Source: Lotus japonicus (Eukaryota; Streptophyta; Magnoliopsida; Fabales; Fabaceae). From it: a stretch of DNA of 64,000 bases. The DNA lies in assembly GCF_012489685.1 (NCBI RefSeq), contig NC_080041.1, positions 136,105,785-136,169,784 of the forward strand, written 5' to 3'. The notes beneath the pieces were generated by a model. The model saw only the letters and a program-made list of their open reading frames with translations, was not told the DNA's origin and ran no database searches. Below are positions 35,690 through 48,918 of the stretch, one piece after another (within the stretch, counting starts at the first letter, position 1; each line of letters begins with the position of its first letter). The position numbers and the translations under genes were made by a program.

Positions 35690-38600
35690 TCACTGCCTGA
35701 TGGTGAGCTCAGCCCTAAGATGGAGAACGCCATTGATGAAGTAAAGACTATCCTCAGCCAGGAATGAAGTCCATGGAATTGCAAACAAGTTTCTGTACCC
35801 AACAGCCTTTCCACCAGTGAATGTATAATTGCCTTTGTACTTGCTGACGAATTCCTCAGTTGGTCTAGACCTCGCGGCAAATTCATAGTCAACAGCAAAG
35901 CTAACAGAGCCTTTTTCCTGCATTCCTAAAAACAAGCCAAAACAGTGAAATGAGCTTTGTTGGTCCATGTTGCAATGTGCTGATAAGAAAAACCCCTGTC
36001 CACCCAAATGGAATGCCTGAGAATAGACACGGCCAGATGGGAACAAATTGGCACACTCCTCTCGCTTCAGATCCAAGTAAACCACACACTGCTGGCGCGG
36101 AAGTTCAAATTCCACCACTTTAACAGGGCGGTACTTGTATGCTCGCTCCACAAAAAGACGATTGGAGGACGACGCCTCAGCAGCCAGTACGCGTTGGCGG
36201 TGTGGAGCCTCAGCCTTAAAAAAGAGGGCTTCAATTACAAGCTTGGATGAAACATCATTGTCAAAGTCAGTACAGGATAAGACCTTCTTAAGCCTTCGGC
36301 AGGTCATGTAAGGAAAGCGAATCAAACGGGCAAGCCTTGTACCCAGGACTTCTCTCCTATCTTCCAATCTTGGGTACTGGGTTCGAGCCCACTTCAAGAC
36401 AAAGTCATAGACAGCATCCTCTGATGCAACCTGGAGTTCATCACTTGAGAGAATTGCCTCTATTCCAGGTAGAGGCAAGCCCATAACCTCTTCCTGGAAC
36501 CTGGTCAATTGTGAAACTTATTAAGTATAGCATTCAAAGAATGAAAAGGTAAAACTATATTTTAAATTAATAAAAAAGTCAGAATAGAAATAGGAGCTTT
36601 CTAAAAATAAAATAATCAAGCCTTCCTTTGTCAGTTATATAATCATGCATAGAAGCCAAAATAAAATAAAAAGAACTCTTTCTTATGGTATGCTACTGAA
36701 TATTAAAAAAAGAGCTAGCTTAAAACATATGAACTTCATAAACTAAAGGCAGCAGTCGTCCACCCAAAATGTTATTTAAAAGAGTTTCAACAATTAGATG
36801 CAACCAAACACAAGAAAAAACTACTCAAATAAAATACAGGATACAACTGAGCTCAAACTTCAGTATCAACAGCATTCAAGTCAGACAGAACATGAACTAT
36901 AAGCCCAAATCAATATAAAGACAGAAAAGAAAAAACCAAGAGTTGATAGGGTAAGAAACCTATAGATCATATAACCAAGTTAAATAAAAAGACAGAATTG
37001 AAAGAACATACTTTGTTATATCTTTGTATCGACCAGCAAGATACTGCTTTGCTGCATCAGTCAATGGCTGAACTGCATCAGCCATTAAGACACTAGAAGG
37101 AAGCTCAAGGTAAAGCAGCGCAGACTCAGGTGACATAGGAATATTCCGCAATAACCGGCTACAGTATCTCATGCATGAAGCAACTTCAAATTTGTCAGCA
37201 GCCATCAACACATCCAATAAACCAGGTGGTGAAGTAATGCTTAAGCTATTACTATACATAAAGTTCAGAAGCTCCATGAGAGCAGCTTCCTCTGTAAAAT
37301 GCAAGAGAAGTATGACATTTGTAAGGAAACTATTAGAGGAAACAAATATATTTAAGCTACTAAAAATATTTCTATATATGTTTATACCAGATGCAGTAAT
37401 TCTCAGGGTGACATGCCTCTGCTCTGACTCCCTCATCCCATTTGAGAAAAGCTGCAAAATATGCACAACTAAGCATACATAATTTTGCAAAATTATTCAA
37501 ATCTAACCAATAAAGAAGAGACATGTACCTTGTAGAAGAAAGGACTTTTAGCAGCCAAGATAGGAGAACTAATATGTAATGTTCTAACCCTCGCGACAGC
37601 AGAGCAGTCCATGTTCAAGTTTGAATCATTACTGTTTGCAACTGCAGTCTCATCACCTGTATTAATAATAACCCAATTCAAATCATTGGGCAGAATTGAC
37701 AACTTAACACTTACAGAAAGGATAGGCTATCTTCTTGCAAACAAAAGGAGAATGTTTAAGTTCTATCCATGCCTTTGTCCAATACATAACTTCCTTTACA
37801 CACTAATTTCTCTTGTCAAATGTGGTTCTCAACATAGTTACACACCAAAAAAATCATTGACAAAGTGTGATTCTCAGCATAGTAGCAGTAGACCAAATTA
37901 AAAACTCAAAATACCCCCTGCTAATGTTAGGGTTTGAGAATACAAATGGGTTTTCCCTCTGATTTTACAATTGGGGCTAGGAACTCCGTAAACAGACATG
38001 ACTTCCCATGCTGTAGCACCTGCAACAACTACGATGCAGAAAATGATGTGACAAGAACAAAAAAAGCAGCCTCCCACCATACCGCAACATAATTTCTACA
38101 GGAGTACTGCACACAGGTCGGGTCAGGTTCTAGAGTTTTGTTAGGCTGGGTCCAAACTGATCTAATCAACATGGCTTGGGTTGGTTTGGTTTTGTTCAAT
38201 TTCAAATCAGAAGATAAATCAACATAATAAAGCCCTCTCATGGCGAAGACGGTGAATAATTGAGATCACATTCAGTTTGTTGGGAGTGTGGGAAATGTGA
38301 GATAGGTGGCCCGATCTGATTTCACCTCAGACAGGTTTCCAGGTCTGGTTCGCAGGCCAGTTTTGTCAAAAAGAATAAACAGTTTTCTCACCCCAATCTC
38401 ATTGCAGGGGAAAATAGTAACGATGGCGGAATGGTTGATCTTCACAAGCTTATTTTGACAGGATAAGCAGAGCACGATAGGGGAAAGCGAACAAATATGT
38501 ATAACTTTTCCATTGTCTCAGACCAAACGTACAACTGTTAATATTAATTGTCCAATTTTGATAGCCATGGTACAATATAAATAAAAAAATGTATATTAAG

Positions 38601-39909
38601 AGAAACCAGGTTTAAGATTTTTTCCCTTATTGAAATACCTGAAGGGGGTTCTTCAACCATTGCAACTGCCTCTTCATCCTGATTCTCACAGGGCACAAAA
38701 TCATCTATATCAGTCTGATTCTCGTTCAAAATTTGTTCGTCAGGCAATAAAGTAAGATCCACCACTACAAGCAAGAGAGAGCAAAGATTAGATCAGCCAA
38801 AAACGAAGCAATATTATCAACTATTGCTCAATTCACTTTCAGACTCAAGCGTGCTGGGTTGGTGCTGCTCTAATGCCCTGGTTTCACTCTAAAGTAGCAG
38901 TAATATAAATAAGTTGTCAACCATTTATCGGTGATTAATTTTTATAATGAATTTCCGAATGCCTCTTCTTCTTGCTGCCTTACTTGCTTGCGAGACCTTA
39001 TACTTTCTACAGAAAGAAAAGTGCTTGCATATAGTGGAAGGGCTTTTGCACATGAAGAAGAAAAGGAACCATTACCAATGGCACGCTGTAAGTCTAAGTG
39101 CGAAAAGACAGTGCAAGCTAAACCTAAATGTTAAGTCAGCAACACTTCTAAATGATAAGACAACCGATAATATTTGACAGCTAATCAATGAGCCGGAGAA
39201 TCCAGCTCCGGTAGCATGCAGCACACAGCACATGAACATTTCAAATTAATCAACATACTGACAAGCGTGCGTGGGGGTACCCCACCGGAGAAACTCATAT
39301 ATAAGTTTGGTTAGTTGCATTACATGTAAAGGAGGAAAATTCCCTTGTTGTAGTTTGTGGAAACACTGGTATGGTTCATTTGATTATAGTTTTTCATTTC
39401 ATTTCAATTTATCTTTTCCTTTGTCCAGTTTTCCAGAAAAAAACCATGAGAACATAAAAGGCCATGCATGTTAAATATGCATACACAAAATCCCCTAGCA
39501 GCAAGCAACTTAAACCCTAGAAGCTAGAATTAAGATAAACAAGGAAACAAGAACAAAAACACATGACCAATTTCCTAACCCTCCATGGCCACACAGAGAA
39601 AAACACCAAACAGAAAAGCTAGGTAGGTGGGAAAGAAATATATATACCATTATTTTCCTTCTTGATATCCTCCCTTCTCCTCTTGCGTTGGCGAGCCCAG
39701 TCGGCGATGGTGGTGCATCCGTCGGAATCAGAGCGAGTCTCGACCGAGTCATCCATAATCTCGATCCTGAGGATCCGGTCAGAGAAGTTGCTGTCATTGA
39801 ATGCAAAGCCGAAATCAGCATCGGAGGAGGAAGAGGAAGCACCGCCGCGAGAGTAATCGGAGTCCATAACCGTGCCCGGTTCAAATAGATCCGAATTGAA
39901 ATCCTTCAT
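35690..39909 (-). CDS. POB1: BTB/BACK protein, POB1/LRB type
   Basis: The Arabidopsis relatives (POB1/LRB1, LRB2) are CUL3 substrate adaptors that act in light signalling by targeting phytochromes and PIF3. Six exons on the minus strand (39909-39648, 38764-38639, 37656-37529, 37451-37388, 37291-37012, 36500-35690) give 1671 bp, 556 aa, close to the 561 aa of POB1. All junctions are GT-AG. The N terminus is acidic and serine-rich ([18 protein letters not shown]), followed by a basic RQRKRRRED stretch that could be a nuclear signal. The BTB domain spans exons 3-5 ([49 protein letters not shown]). The BACK domain follows ([20 protein letters not shown], then [15 protein letters not shown]). A conserved C-terminal beta-rich region ends the protein. 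No lesion was found. Confidence 0.93.
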
Positions 39910-40304
39910 CCTCTGCGAATTGAAGCAGAGAAATGAAACGCAAACCCTGGCGGTGCGAGAAGAGAAGAAGAAGAAGAAGAGAAGGTGAAGAATGAAGAAG
40001 ATGCTTCTATTTTGTTTTTTATTACAAATAAAAAAAAAAGTTAGCTATGAAGTGCGGTCACCAATAAATAAATCAAATGAAAATAAAATGGTTGGAAATT
40101 CAAATTTGAGTTTGATTTTGTTATGTTTGTTGTATCTGTTACTAGTTTGTTTGGTCTTAATTAACTACTTTAAAACTAACCTAACAATTAATTAACTAAC
40201 TAATCTCCATTTTCTAATCTTGATTAACATTTGCCAGAGACAAGTAGGGTAGATATGAGTTGTAGATATAAGTAGGCTTGGTGATTCATTGTTAGCTTAG
40301 TGGT

Positions 40305-40452
40305 TGGTTGGTTGGCAATTTACTTAATTGTGAATTGTGATTGTTCACTTTGTGTAATTATGTTTCACTATCATGAGGTGGTTGGTTGGCAATTTACTTA
40401 ATTGTGAATTGTGATTGTTCACTTTGTGTAATTATGTTTCACTATCATGAGG
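40305..40452. repeat. 74-bp tandem duplication, two copies
   Basis: Bases 40305-40378 and 40379-40452 match, apart from the edges, over the segment from ttggcaattt to catgagg, so the duplication is recent. Confidence 0.85.
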
Positions 40453-40770
40453 TTTTTCTTTTTTTTTTCTTTCTAAATGTTAAGGAAGGTGAGTTTGACA
40501 AGATTAATGTTTCTGTCATTTCCATTTTAAGTGGTGTTGTTTACAAGAGTTATTAATTAACATATTACCTTAGCTGTATGTAAGTTTCTGTTATTTGACT
40601 TGTTTCTTTTTCTTTGCCAACTAAAATCTAGGATTGTTTTACAAGTTGGTAGATCATAGATGTGAAGGGTGTCTGAAAATAGAATTAGTGTGTCTTTATC
40701 AGAGCATTTCTTTATTTAATTAACTATCTTGTGCTAAGTATAGGTCTATAAATGTACTTAAGTTTAAATT

Positions 40771-40883
40771 ATTAATAGAGTGAGTAATTAGACAATACAA
40801 CAACTAATACACAAATTAAATAATTATTAATTAATAGAGTGAGTAATTAGACAATACAACAACTAATACACAAATTAAATAAT
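40771..40883. repeat. 59-bp tandem duplication, two copies
   Basis: The segment beginning attaatagagtgag (40771) recurs at 40830 and stays identical to taat at 40883. It is a second recent duplication only 320 bp from the 74-bp one. Confidence 0.85.
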
Positions 40884-41312
40884 GCCTCATCTCTCACTAT
40901 CAATTTTCTTTGGCATTTTTTCACAACCCTTTATTAGAATTAAACCCAGCGTTTAAATGTAAAAGATATCGAGCTGATAAAAAAGGAAGCATTTTCCCAA
41001 AATTAACATGTTGTATACACTTTTCCATTCTGGTGGTGTTTTCCTTGCTCTTGCTACTTTTGTGTGATTAGATGTCACTTCCTTTTATCTTTAGCGAGGC
41101 TCTTTGCTTTAGATGGACTTTTTATTTGTCAAAGGGCCTTTGTTTTACTCTTCTTTTTTGTTTTTGCTTAAACATATATTATATTTTTCTTTCAGATGTA
41201 CTGGACTCTGTTTTTATTGCATGAAATTTTCCTTCTCAAGCAAAATGCTAAATTGGTCTCATGAAAATTAAAAAGCACTTGAGGCATCATGGTGAGAGCT
41301 CGTACTTTCAAA

Positions 41313-41313
<1 letters not shown>

Positions 41314-41344
<31 letters not shown>
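41314..41344. repeat. TA microsatellite
   Basis: An uninterrupted (AT)n run of about 30 bases; useful as a variable marker. Confidence 0.9.
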
Positions 41345-41353
<9 letters not shown>

Positions 41354-42117
41354 AAGAAAAATTTATTTTCATTGTTTAATTTGTTGATCTTTCTTTATCA
41401 TTAACTATAATCGATCTCTTTCATCTCACCATGCTTATACATGTTAACTGTTAAATACAAAATACTAATTCCATCTTGTCCTGTGAATCTTTCATATAAG
41501 AAGACGCATTTCATACAAAATTCTATGTTTAGAATTTGATCACTTGTTTAAAAAAATGCAACACAAAAAAGGTAGATTTCCTTTCTTCCTTCTCTCCTTC
41601 ATCCTTCATACCAACTGGATTAGTATATAATTTGTTGATGAATTTTGTCATGTGATATTATCACATGAGCATGTCATGTCAAAATTTTGTCTTTTGTTCA
41701 AAGTTAAATGTTTTACACTTGAATAAATATAATAATTGCAAGTTGCAACACAATAAAAGAAAATTTTAGCTCATACTGTACTCGTGATTTGGGGTTTCAA
41801 GTGCAGATGTATCATGTAAGAAATATTTTCATTTTTTTCTTCATTATAATTTTTTTAATTAGACTACTGACTGAGTTTAAAATCTGGTAGATAAATCAAC
41901 AGTAAACGACTTGTTATTTTATTTGGTGGAGGAAATTTTACATGATTATAACTTTTTATTTGCAAACTAAAAAAAAAAAACTTTAGATTTCTTTTCTCGG
42001 TGACACTTGTGTAACTTCTTAGTAAGAGAAGATGGACTCAGGTAGAGATATAATTGGCGGTCTCCCCCTAAATTTTTGCCCTCTTACTCATTTTTTCTGG
42101 TTCCTGAATAAAATGGA

Positions 42118-45100
42118 TCAACCAATAGGTTGAAGATCACAGTGTTCATGAAATGGGAAAGGGGGGTCAGAATAGGATCCATTAAGAATGGCTAAGGTAG
42201 TCAGCTTGTTTGCTGCTTCTGTGGCATGGATCCCATCCCAACTCACATAGTTGTAGGGGTCATTGCATGCTGTTGCTGATATTGTGGTGCCATTTATCTT
42301 AATAGTGTTGCCGCAGTAAACTCTTTTATCAAAGTTGTAGGCACCCCCTCCATATCCACAGCATGATTTTGTACCATATTGAAGCCCTGTGTGAAGAAAA
42401 TAAAATCAGAAGTATGATGAAGACATTTAGCATATGTGAGTATAAGCAATTTATACTAGCCAAAATAGGTGTCTTAAAAGATGTCATTCTAGTGTTCTCA
42501 AAGTTTACAAACAAGATATCAAACTTTAAAGATATATATAGAACAATTTATAAACCGTGGATCAAGAAAAATATGGTTCACAAGGTAAAAGAGTTTCTCT
42601 GTAAATTAATTTTAGCACACAAGAAGTATATTGTAAATAACATGTACTAAATGTTAGTAGTAAAAACATGGTTCATGGATCGTCTAGTTTTTAACATGAT
42701 TCACCATAGAATTGCCCTAAGTTAAATCCTCCAAATTATAACTTTCATTTATAAATGGGTAAGGGAATGTGCTTTGTACACACTTCAAAAGATGAGTTAA
42801 GATATTGAAGTACTTAATTAAATAAATAAATAAAACCTTGATGAATTGATAGATATCTTTCATAGATCGTAAGTGTTTTTTTACTATTAAAAAAGAAAAG
42901 GGATAAGTGTTTGCACCATGAGAAGTAGGATGCTGGAAGAGCTCTAACAGAACAGAGTAACTATCAACATATATGACAGAAGCATCTGAAAGACTCTTTC
43001 TGGTTTGTGTCAATGTCTCTTTTAACATGTTGTTATAGTCCACTACAGCATTGTCGTAAGAAACCATGCATCCAAATTCATCAAGGTCTGAACTGTTATG
43101 AGGACGCTGCACCAAGAGTGAAGGGTAGCATCCAATTGGTGCCAGATTAAGCACCATAAATGCACGCCCACCAAGATCATATAGCTCCTAGAAATTAGTG
43201 AGCAAAATTGAAATTGAAATTAATAACATATGTTGTTCGTGTGTTATTCTAGACCTGTTTTTTATGTTGAGTCTTATAAAGTAATCTCACCTTAATGGTG
43301 CCAGCAATTTGTGAAACAACTTGAGGTAGGAACTCCTCCACTCCACCAATGTCAATGGCTGATAAGTTGGAAGTAAAATCATTTTGGCCTATGTAGAACG
43401 TGTAGAGAGATTTTCCAAATATATCTGGTGAAGGAAGTTTGGATCCTGAGGAACAATCAAAAGGAAATTAGTACAAAACTATAGTAATGTACAACTTTTA
43501 ATATATAAATATACACACATACATATAAGCACAGTAGTCAAAATCGGGACAATGGCAATTGGGAAGGGGGTCTTAATCGTAAATAGTAAGATTTAGCAAA
43601 TTTCCCATATATAAATGCAATTATGCAAATAAAATAGCATAAATAACAACAACAAAAACTTTCTGGAGAGATTATGCGATTATGGTACAATTACGGTGTG
43701 TGATTATGTGATTAATCTTACGATTATGCCATGAAACGATTACATTTAATCTCCTAGGGCATCATTAATCGCAAAACTACTTGATTAAGCCATTTTAATC
43801 GCGATTTTGACTAGTAGTCATGTAAGAACTAGGAACCTTTTGCAACCTGTACCTATTTTATCAGCTTCCTTAACTTTAGTTGCAAATTGCTTCATTTGGT
43901 TGAGCTGGATAGCAAGGGAGAAAGGACTGATCCCACCAGCGAACAAACAATTATGAGGCAGAAGCGCAGTGGAAGCTAATGTAGCAAAGTTGGCTCCATG
44001 TCTATAATCTGATCCTATTGATTGCAGATATGGACTCAAAAATGGAAATCCAAGAGCTTGAGCTGCCAATTGAAATGTAATGCAGTTTGTCAAATATTAG
44101 TACCACTTCCAGTGCTAGAATGGATTCTCCTATTGCAATGAATAAGTGCATATTTAGAAAATCTTCTACAATTTATACTACAGCCAAAATCAATTATGGG
44201 CAAAAGTTTACATGAGTAGCTTCTGAGTTTTATAATTAATTTGGAGAAAAGGTAAGCTGGTCCAAACAGGAGAGATATATTCATAATTTTAGCAGTTGAT
44301 GGAGTTAATTTTTCCTTTCCTTGGATAAAATAATAGCTTGAAATTATTGGTGGGGAGAAAAGTGATTCAGGTACAGCCAAAGATGCATCAGAAAATGTCA
44401 TTATCTATTGTTAGTAAAACAGAAACAAAAATTGATAGGTCATGCATGTTTACAATTGATATCTGGATATTGACAAATCCATTACTACACTACTATTTCC
44501 AGCTAAGCATCTTGTCTTGGAAGGGAAACTGCCTAAAGAAGAAAGTTGTGTTTGGATACCAGTGCAAACAGGCATTACTCACTTGAACAATAAGAAAGGG
44601 GAATTGAACTCTTCTTGTAAATTGAGATGAAAGTCCGTTCACGTTTCAATTAGTATCCAAACACACATAAAAGTAATAAAGGCAAAGCTTGATGTGCTCT
44701 TATAATAAGATGAAAACATTGAACAGATGCAAAAAATACAAAGTAGGAAAACTTTACACAATCAATTACAAAAAAATTGGCCCCAGAAAAAGCCTCCGAT
44801 CTCAAAGTAAGAGATGCCATTTTCTTTTTCTTTTTCTTCTTTTTTGGGTTAAATTAAACTGCTTGCTTAGCTTAGCAACCTGCATAAAAATCAGAAGCAA
44901 TATTCCATGAAAGAAACAAATCAATAAGATCTCATGATCTATGTCTCCCTGATTTAAAAAAATGGCTGGTTAAATCTTGTTCACTATACACAAAATGCAT
45001 TTTTTATACTAATTAAGGCATCCTCGTGGCTCTACTGTTGCTGAGAAAAAGCAGAAAAGAGAGAATAAAGCATAAGCACTGAGAACTTGTTTTCATCTTC

Positions 45101-45437
45101 TTTTCCATTAATATGTCCACTATCATAAGGAGAGATATTATGAGGGGAAAAATCAAAGAAAAAAACAATTTTCCAATAGAACTTAAGTGAAAACATTACC
45201 AAGAAAATCAATGATGAGTCTCCCATCTGAAGCTCTGCCTGTTGGTTTGTTGAAGTAAGTCATTCCAAAGGGACCAGATTCTGCAGGAAAAGCTGCAAAA
45301 AAGCCACCAGTGTCTGAATTTGAATCTCCAAAGTTGAAGATTGCCTTGAAATCACATTTAGAGTGACTTAAACTGACCAAGCAAGGCAACACAACTGTGA
45401 AAATGACCAAGATATTGATGAAGACCCTTGAACTCAT
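42118..45437 (-). CDS. GDSL esterase/lipase, At5g14450-like (copy 1)
   Basis: This is a secreted SGNH hydrolase of the plant GDSL family; the natural substrate is unknown. Five exons (45437-45200, 44062-43853, 43445-43291, 43187-42917, 42386-42118) give 1143 bp, 380 aa, typical for the family. A signal peptide covers about residues 1-26 (hydrophobic FINILVIFTVVLPCLVSLS). Block I is FNFGDSNSDTGG with the catalytic Ser, block II HGANFATLAS, block III YIGQNDF (Gly/Asn oxyanion residues), and block V SWDGIHATEAA with the catalytic Asp and His. All junctions are GT-AG in matching phase. Intron 1 is long (1.1 kb) and intron 2 holds a small MITE-like repeat. It lies in tandem with a second GDSL gene upstream in the same orientation. 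Medicago ENOD8 is a more distant member, so no nodulin role is claimed. Confidence 0.9.
43535..43813. mobile_element. MITE-like element in intron 2 of GDSL copy 1
   Basis: Short terminal inverted repeats tagtcaaaatcg (43535-43546) and cgattttgacta (43802-43813) bound 279 bp of 'gattatg/attaatcg'-type repetitive DNA with no ORF. Target duplications are not clear. Confidence 0.45.
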
Positions 45438-46598
45438 TTTTTGGAGCTTAAGGGTTCTGCAAGCACTGAGGCAGTGCTATATGACAAGACATGGTGAGTT
45501 TTATTTTCTGCAGTGATTTTATAATAATGTATACCAATATTTGATATGATAACCATGGACCATATGCGGCAGACTGGCCATATGCATATTTTGGACGTTG
45601 TGATGAAAATGTTACTTTCAAGCTGCTATCCCCGGATGAAGATCCTCTCGATTGTAAAAAACAGCTTATACATAAGTCATAAGCTATTTATTTAAGTCTT
45701 CCCGAGCATCCGCACAGTGTTTATGCTATAAGATAAACTTTTTAGGGTAATAATGACAGCTTAAATGATATTTGTATTTTATAATGTAGAAGTATATTTA
45801 TACATTTATGTCATTAAAATCAAAATTTATATCAGGATATATTTTTATCTTTATCATGGCAATTTGACAAATGTACCCACCGCTTACTAATTTAGTCACT
45901 TTTAATAATATAGTACTTTTTTGTTTTGGTAATTTGGATACATTGCACCAAAACAGAGAGTGGAAGTTTGTCCAAAATGTGTGGTATTCACATGAATTTA
46001 GTAAGAGGCCAAGCTTGTTAAGGATGATCTGAGGCTAAAAACCAGCCAGCCAGACTTGCACTATCATCACAATGTTATTGATCTAATGGGTATTGTGATA
46101 TGGTGTTGTAGTGGACTTATTGTAGTGATTATGATTTTTAGGAAGAAAACAACCTAGGCAGCCAGCTAGGATTGCTGCAATATCCTAGTTCAATATCCTA
46201 GTTTAAGTGTGTTTGGATACACGATAGAAATCACAATAAAACTAAAATCATGAAGGACAACCATAAAAATTAAGGAAATTTGTTTTTTTCACCGTAATTT
46301 TTGTCCGTCGTGTTTTTTCAAAGTATATAGAAACGTGCACTAATATGGCAAATGCTAATTAACTGAAAAGTGAAAACTCTGCCACTCTGGTAATTGGTCA
46401 GTTACATCCAAAGCTCAACTTGTATGGAATATCTTTAATACACAACTGGAGCTACCAGCATAATTGATATTGTATTGTACAAGCATGAAGTAACAGATAC
46501 ACACATACACAACTCTCACCAATTATTTATGTATTAATATAGCGGCATCTTGGAATGGTTTAATTTGTTAAATAAGAAAATCCCCCTAAGGAACTGGA
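45438..46598. other. Spacer between the GDSL genes
   Basis: This holds the upstream region of GDSL copy 1 and the 3' flank of copy 2. A 'gtgtttggatacac...' stretch near 46208-46320 resembles one near 31610-31690 and is probably a dispersed repeat. No gene was seen. Confidence 0.45.
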
Positions 46599-48918
46599 TC
46601 AATAAATAGGTTTGAGATCACAAAGTTGGTGAAGTGGGAAAGGGGGATCAAAAAGGGAGCCGTTGAGAATGGCCAAAGTGACATGCTTGTTTGCAGCTTC
46701 TGTCAAATGAAAGCCATCCCAGCTCACATAGTTTTGGGGGTCCTCACAGGCAGTTGCAGCCGAATGGCCACACAATATTTTAGGGTCAAAGTTGTAGTCA
46801 CCACCTCCATGCCCACAACATGCTCTGGAACCAAACTTGAGCCCTGCTCCATCAATACATCATCATTATTTGTTTGGCAATGACCAAAAGGAAGTTATAA
46901 GAAGCATTCTTTAGATTACATATAAATTTGAGTCTGGATCAGCGTTGACACAATTGATTTTGAATAATTTTAATTTTGGAAAAATTGATTACTCTAACAG
47001 TAAACTGAAGGTGAAGTATTTATATTTATTTTGAATACATTTGTGTAAAAAGTGGTTTTTGTATGACAATGTTGTGAAATCTAGTTGTAAAGTCTAACAG
47101 TAGATTATGTTCAACGCATAGGCTACTCTTTCTAGCTTTTGCGTATAATTGATTTTGTGATTGAAATCAATTCTCCGGGACGACTACCAAACATTTATTA
47201 GCATGTTTGGATTGATTTCTCTTTTATCAGAATCAATTCTAAAGCCAAAAGTTACTCATAGAAGATTCTCATCAAAATTGACTTTGATTTCATAATCAAT
47301 TTATAAAAGAGTTTTTGAACATGCGCTATGTAGTGATCGACAAGTGATTTTACTCAACCAGAATTGATTATGAGGGAAAGATGTTTGTACCATGAGATGA
47401 GGGATTGTGGAAGAGTTTCAACAGCACAGAGTGAGTGTCCACATAAATGAGTGAAGCACCCTTAAGAGTTTTTCTGGTTTTTGCCAAGGTCTCTTTTAGC
47501 AGTTTGTTATAATCATCCACAGCCTTGTTGTAAGAAAGCACACAGCCAAACTCATCAACATCTAAGCTTCCATGAGGAAGCTCCACCAAGTATGCTGGAA
47601 AGCATCCCACAGGAGCAAGATTGAATACAAGACATGTTCTCCCACCTTGTGCATATACATCCTACAAAGTAATCAAAGTACTTATCACCATGCACTTTAT
47701 AGCCACATTTCATATAAATGTTCTAAAGTATTATAATTAAATGTCATGAAGGAACTCTACTCAAACCTTAATAGCAGCATCAATTTGTGAGACAATTTGA
47801 GGAATGTAATCCCTCACTCCATCTATGCTGCCATTGGATGCTAATTTGGATATGAAGTCATTTTGGCCAATATAGAACGTGTAAATGGATTTCTTAAAGA
47901 CATCTGGTGGAGGAAGAATATTTCCTATGGAGCAATCATCGAATAACTTTCTGCCTGTGTTGTGAGAATGCAAGTTAACACACCATACACACACACAAAA
48001 TAATTGGAGTATAGAAATAGAGCTTGTTTCAATACCCATTAGAAAGTATGTACATGAAAAAATAACACATCCCAAGACACGTTTGTGATCGGATGTGTTA
48101 CTTTTTCATTTACATACTTTCGGATTAGTATCAAGCAGAGATGAAAATAGTCTTTGTGGTAAGGAATTTGATGGACCTTTTTCTTGATAAAATTCACCAA
48201 CTCTGGCTTTAAATTGCTCCAGCTGCTTGAGCTGGATGTTAAGGAAAAAGGGGCTAAGCCCGCTGAGATGAAATGAAGTAGTGGGCTTAAGCACAGTGGA
48301 TGCTGAAGATGCAAAGCTTGCCCCATGTCTATAGTCAGATCCAATGGATTGCAGATATGGGCTCAGATATGGCAATCCAAGAGCTTCAGCTGCAACAACA
48401 AAGCAAAGGTTTACATATCAAAACTCTATATTGGACACATTGACCTAAAAAGTAAATAACTCAAAGACATGACACTAACACATCTACATTCAATTACAAA
48501 AATGTGCTAGCTACTACATGTGCACATATCATGTTCGGATTCATGGTGGACACACAATTCAAAGCACAGTAATCCAGTTGTAGCTTCTGGATATGAGGCT
48601 TTCAACCTCGGAACCAAACATGCTTTTAGCAAAAGTCATTTGACCAAAGTAAAGGTAAACTATACCAAGAAAATCCACAATGAGCCTCCCATCGCTTGCC
48701 CTTCCAACCGGTTTCTTGAAGTAAGTCATTCCAAAGGGACTAGCCTGTGCTGGAAAGGCAGCATTATACCCACCAGTATCCACATTTGAATCTCCAAAGT
48801 TAAATATGGCATCAAACTCACACACTGAATTACTTGGACCCACCCATGAAAACATGATCATCACCATGCAAACCAGTATGAATCTCCTCGCTATCCATGA
48901 GAGCTGAAGTGTCTTCAT
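46599..48918 (-). CDS. GDSL esterase/lipase, At5g14450-like (copy 2)
   Basis: This is a second secreted SGNH hydrolase, paralogous to copy 1. Exons are 48918-48666, about 48389-48198 (or to 48177), 47954-47767, 47661-47391 and 46843-46599, giving 382 or 389 aa. The signal peptide is hydrophobic (RRFILVCMVMIMFSWVG). Block I is FNFGDSNVDTGG, block II HGASFASSAS, block III YIGQNDF, block V SWDGFHLTEAA, so the Ser, Gly, Asn and Asp-His residues are present. Exon 4 is exactly as long as in copy 1 (271 bp), supporting a tandem duplication. The donor of exon 2 is uncertain: GTGAAT after 48198 or GTCCAT after 48177 both keep the frame, and the sequence between reads like family coding sequence (EFYQEKG). 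The ATG at 48918 gives a full signal peptide. Specific substrate is unknown. Confidence 0.87.

Larger units (their letters stand above)
39910..42117. other. Intergenic with two tandem duplications and TA repeat
   Basis: This contains the POB1 5' leader (GAA-rich, about 39962-39981), a 74-bp and a 59-bp tandem duplication, and a TA microsatellite. No gene was recognised. Confidence 0.5.

Noticed and set aside
38931..39177. Small plus-strand frames within intron 1 of POB1
   Set aside because: Overlapping short frames with no conserved motif, in a region spliced out of the POB1 transcript.
42118..48918. Calling the GDSL genes ENOD8-type nodulins
   Set aside because: The sequence signatures fit the At5g14450-like branch better than ENOD8; no nodule-specific evidence is visible.
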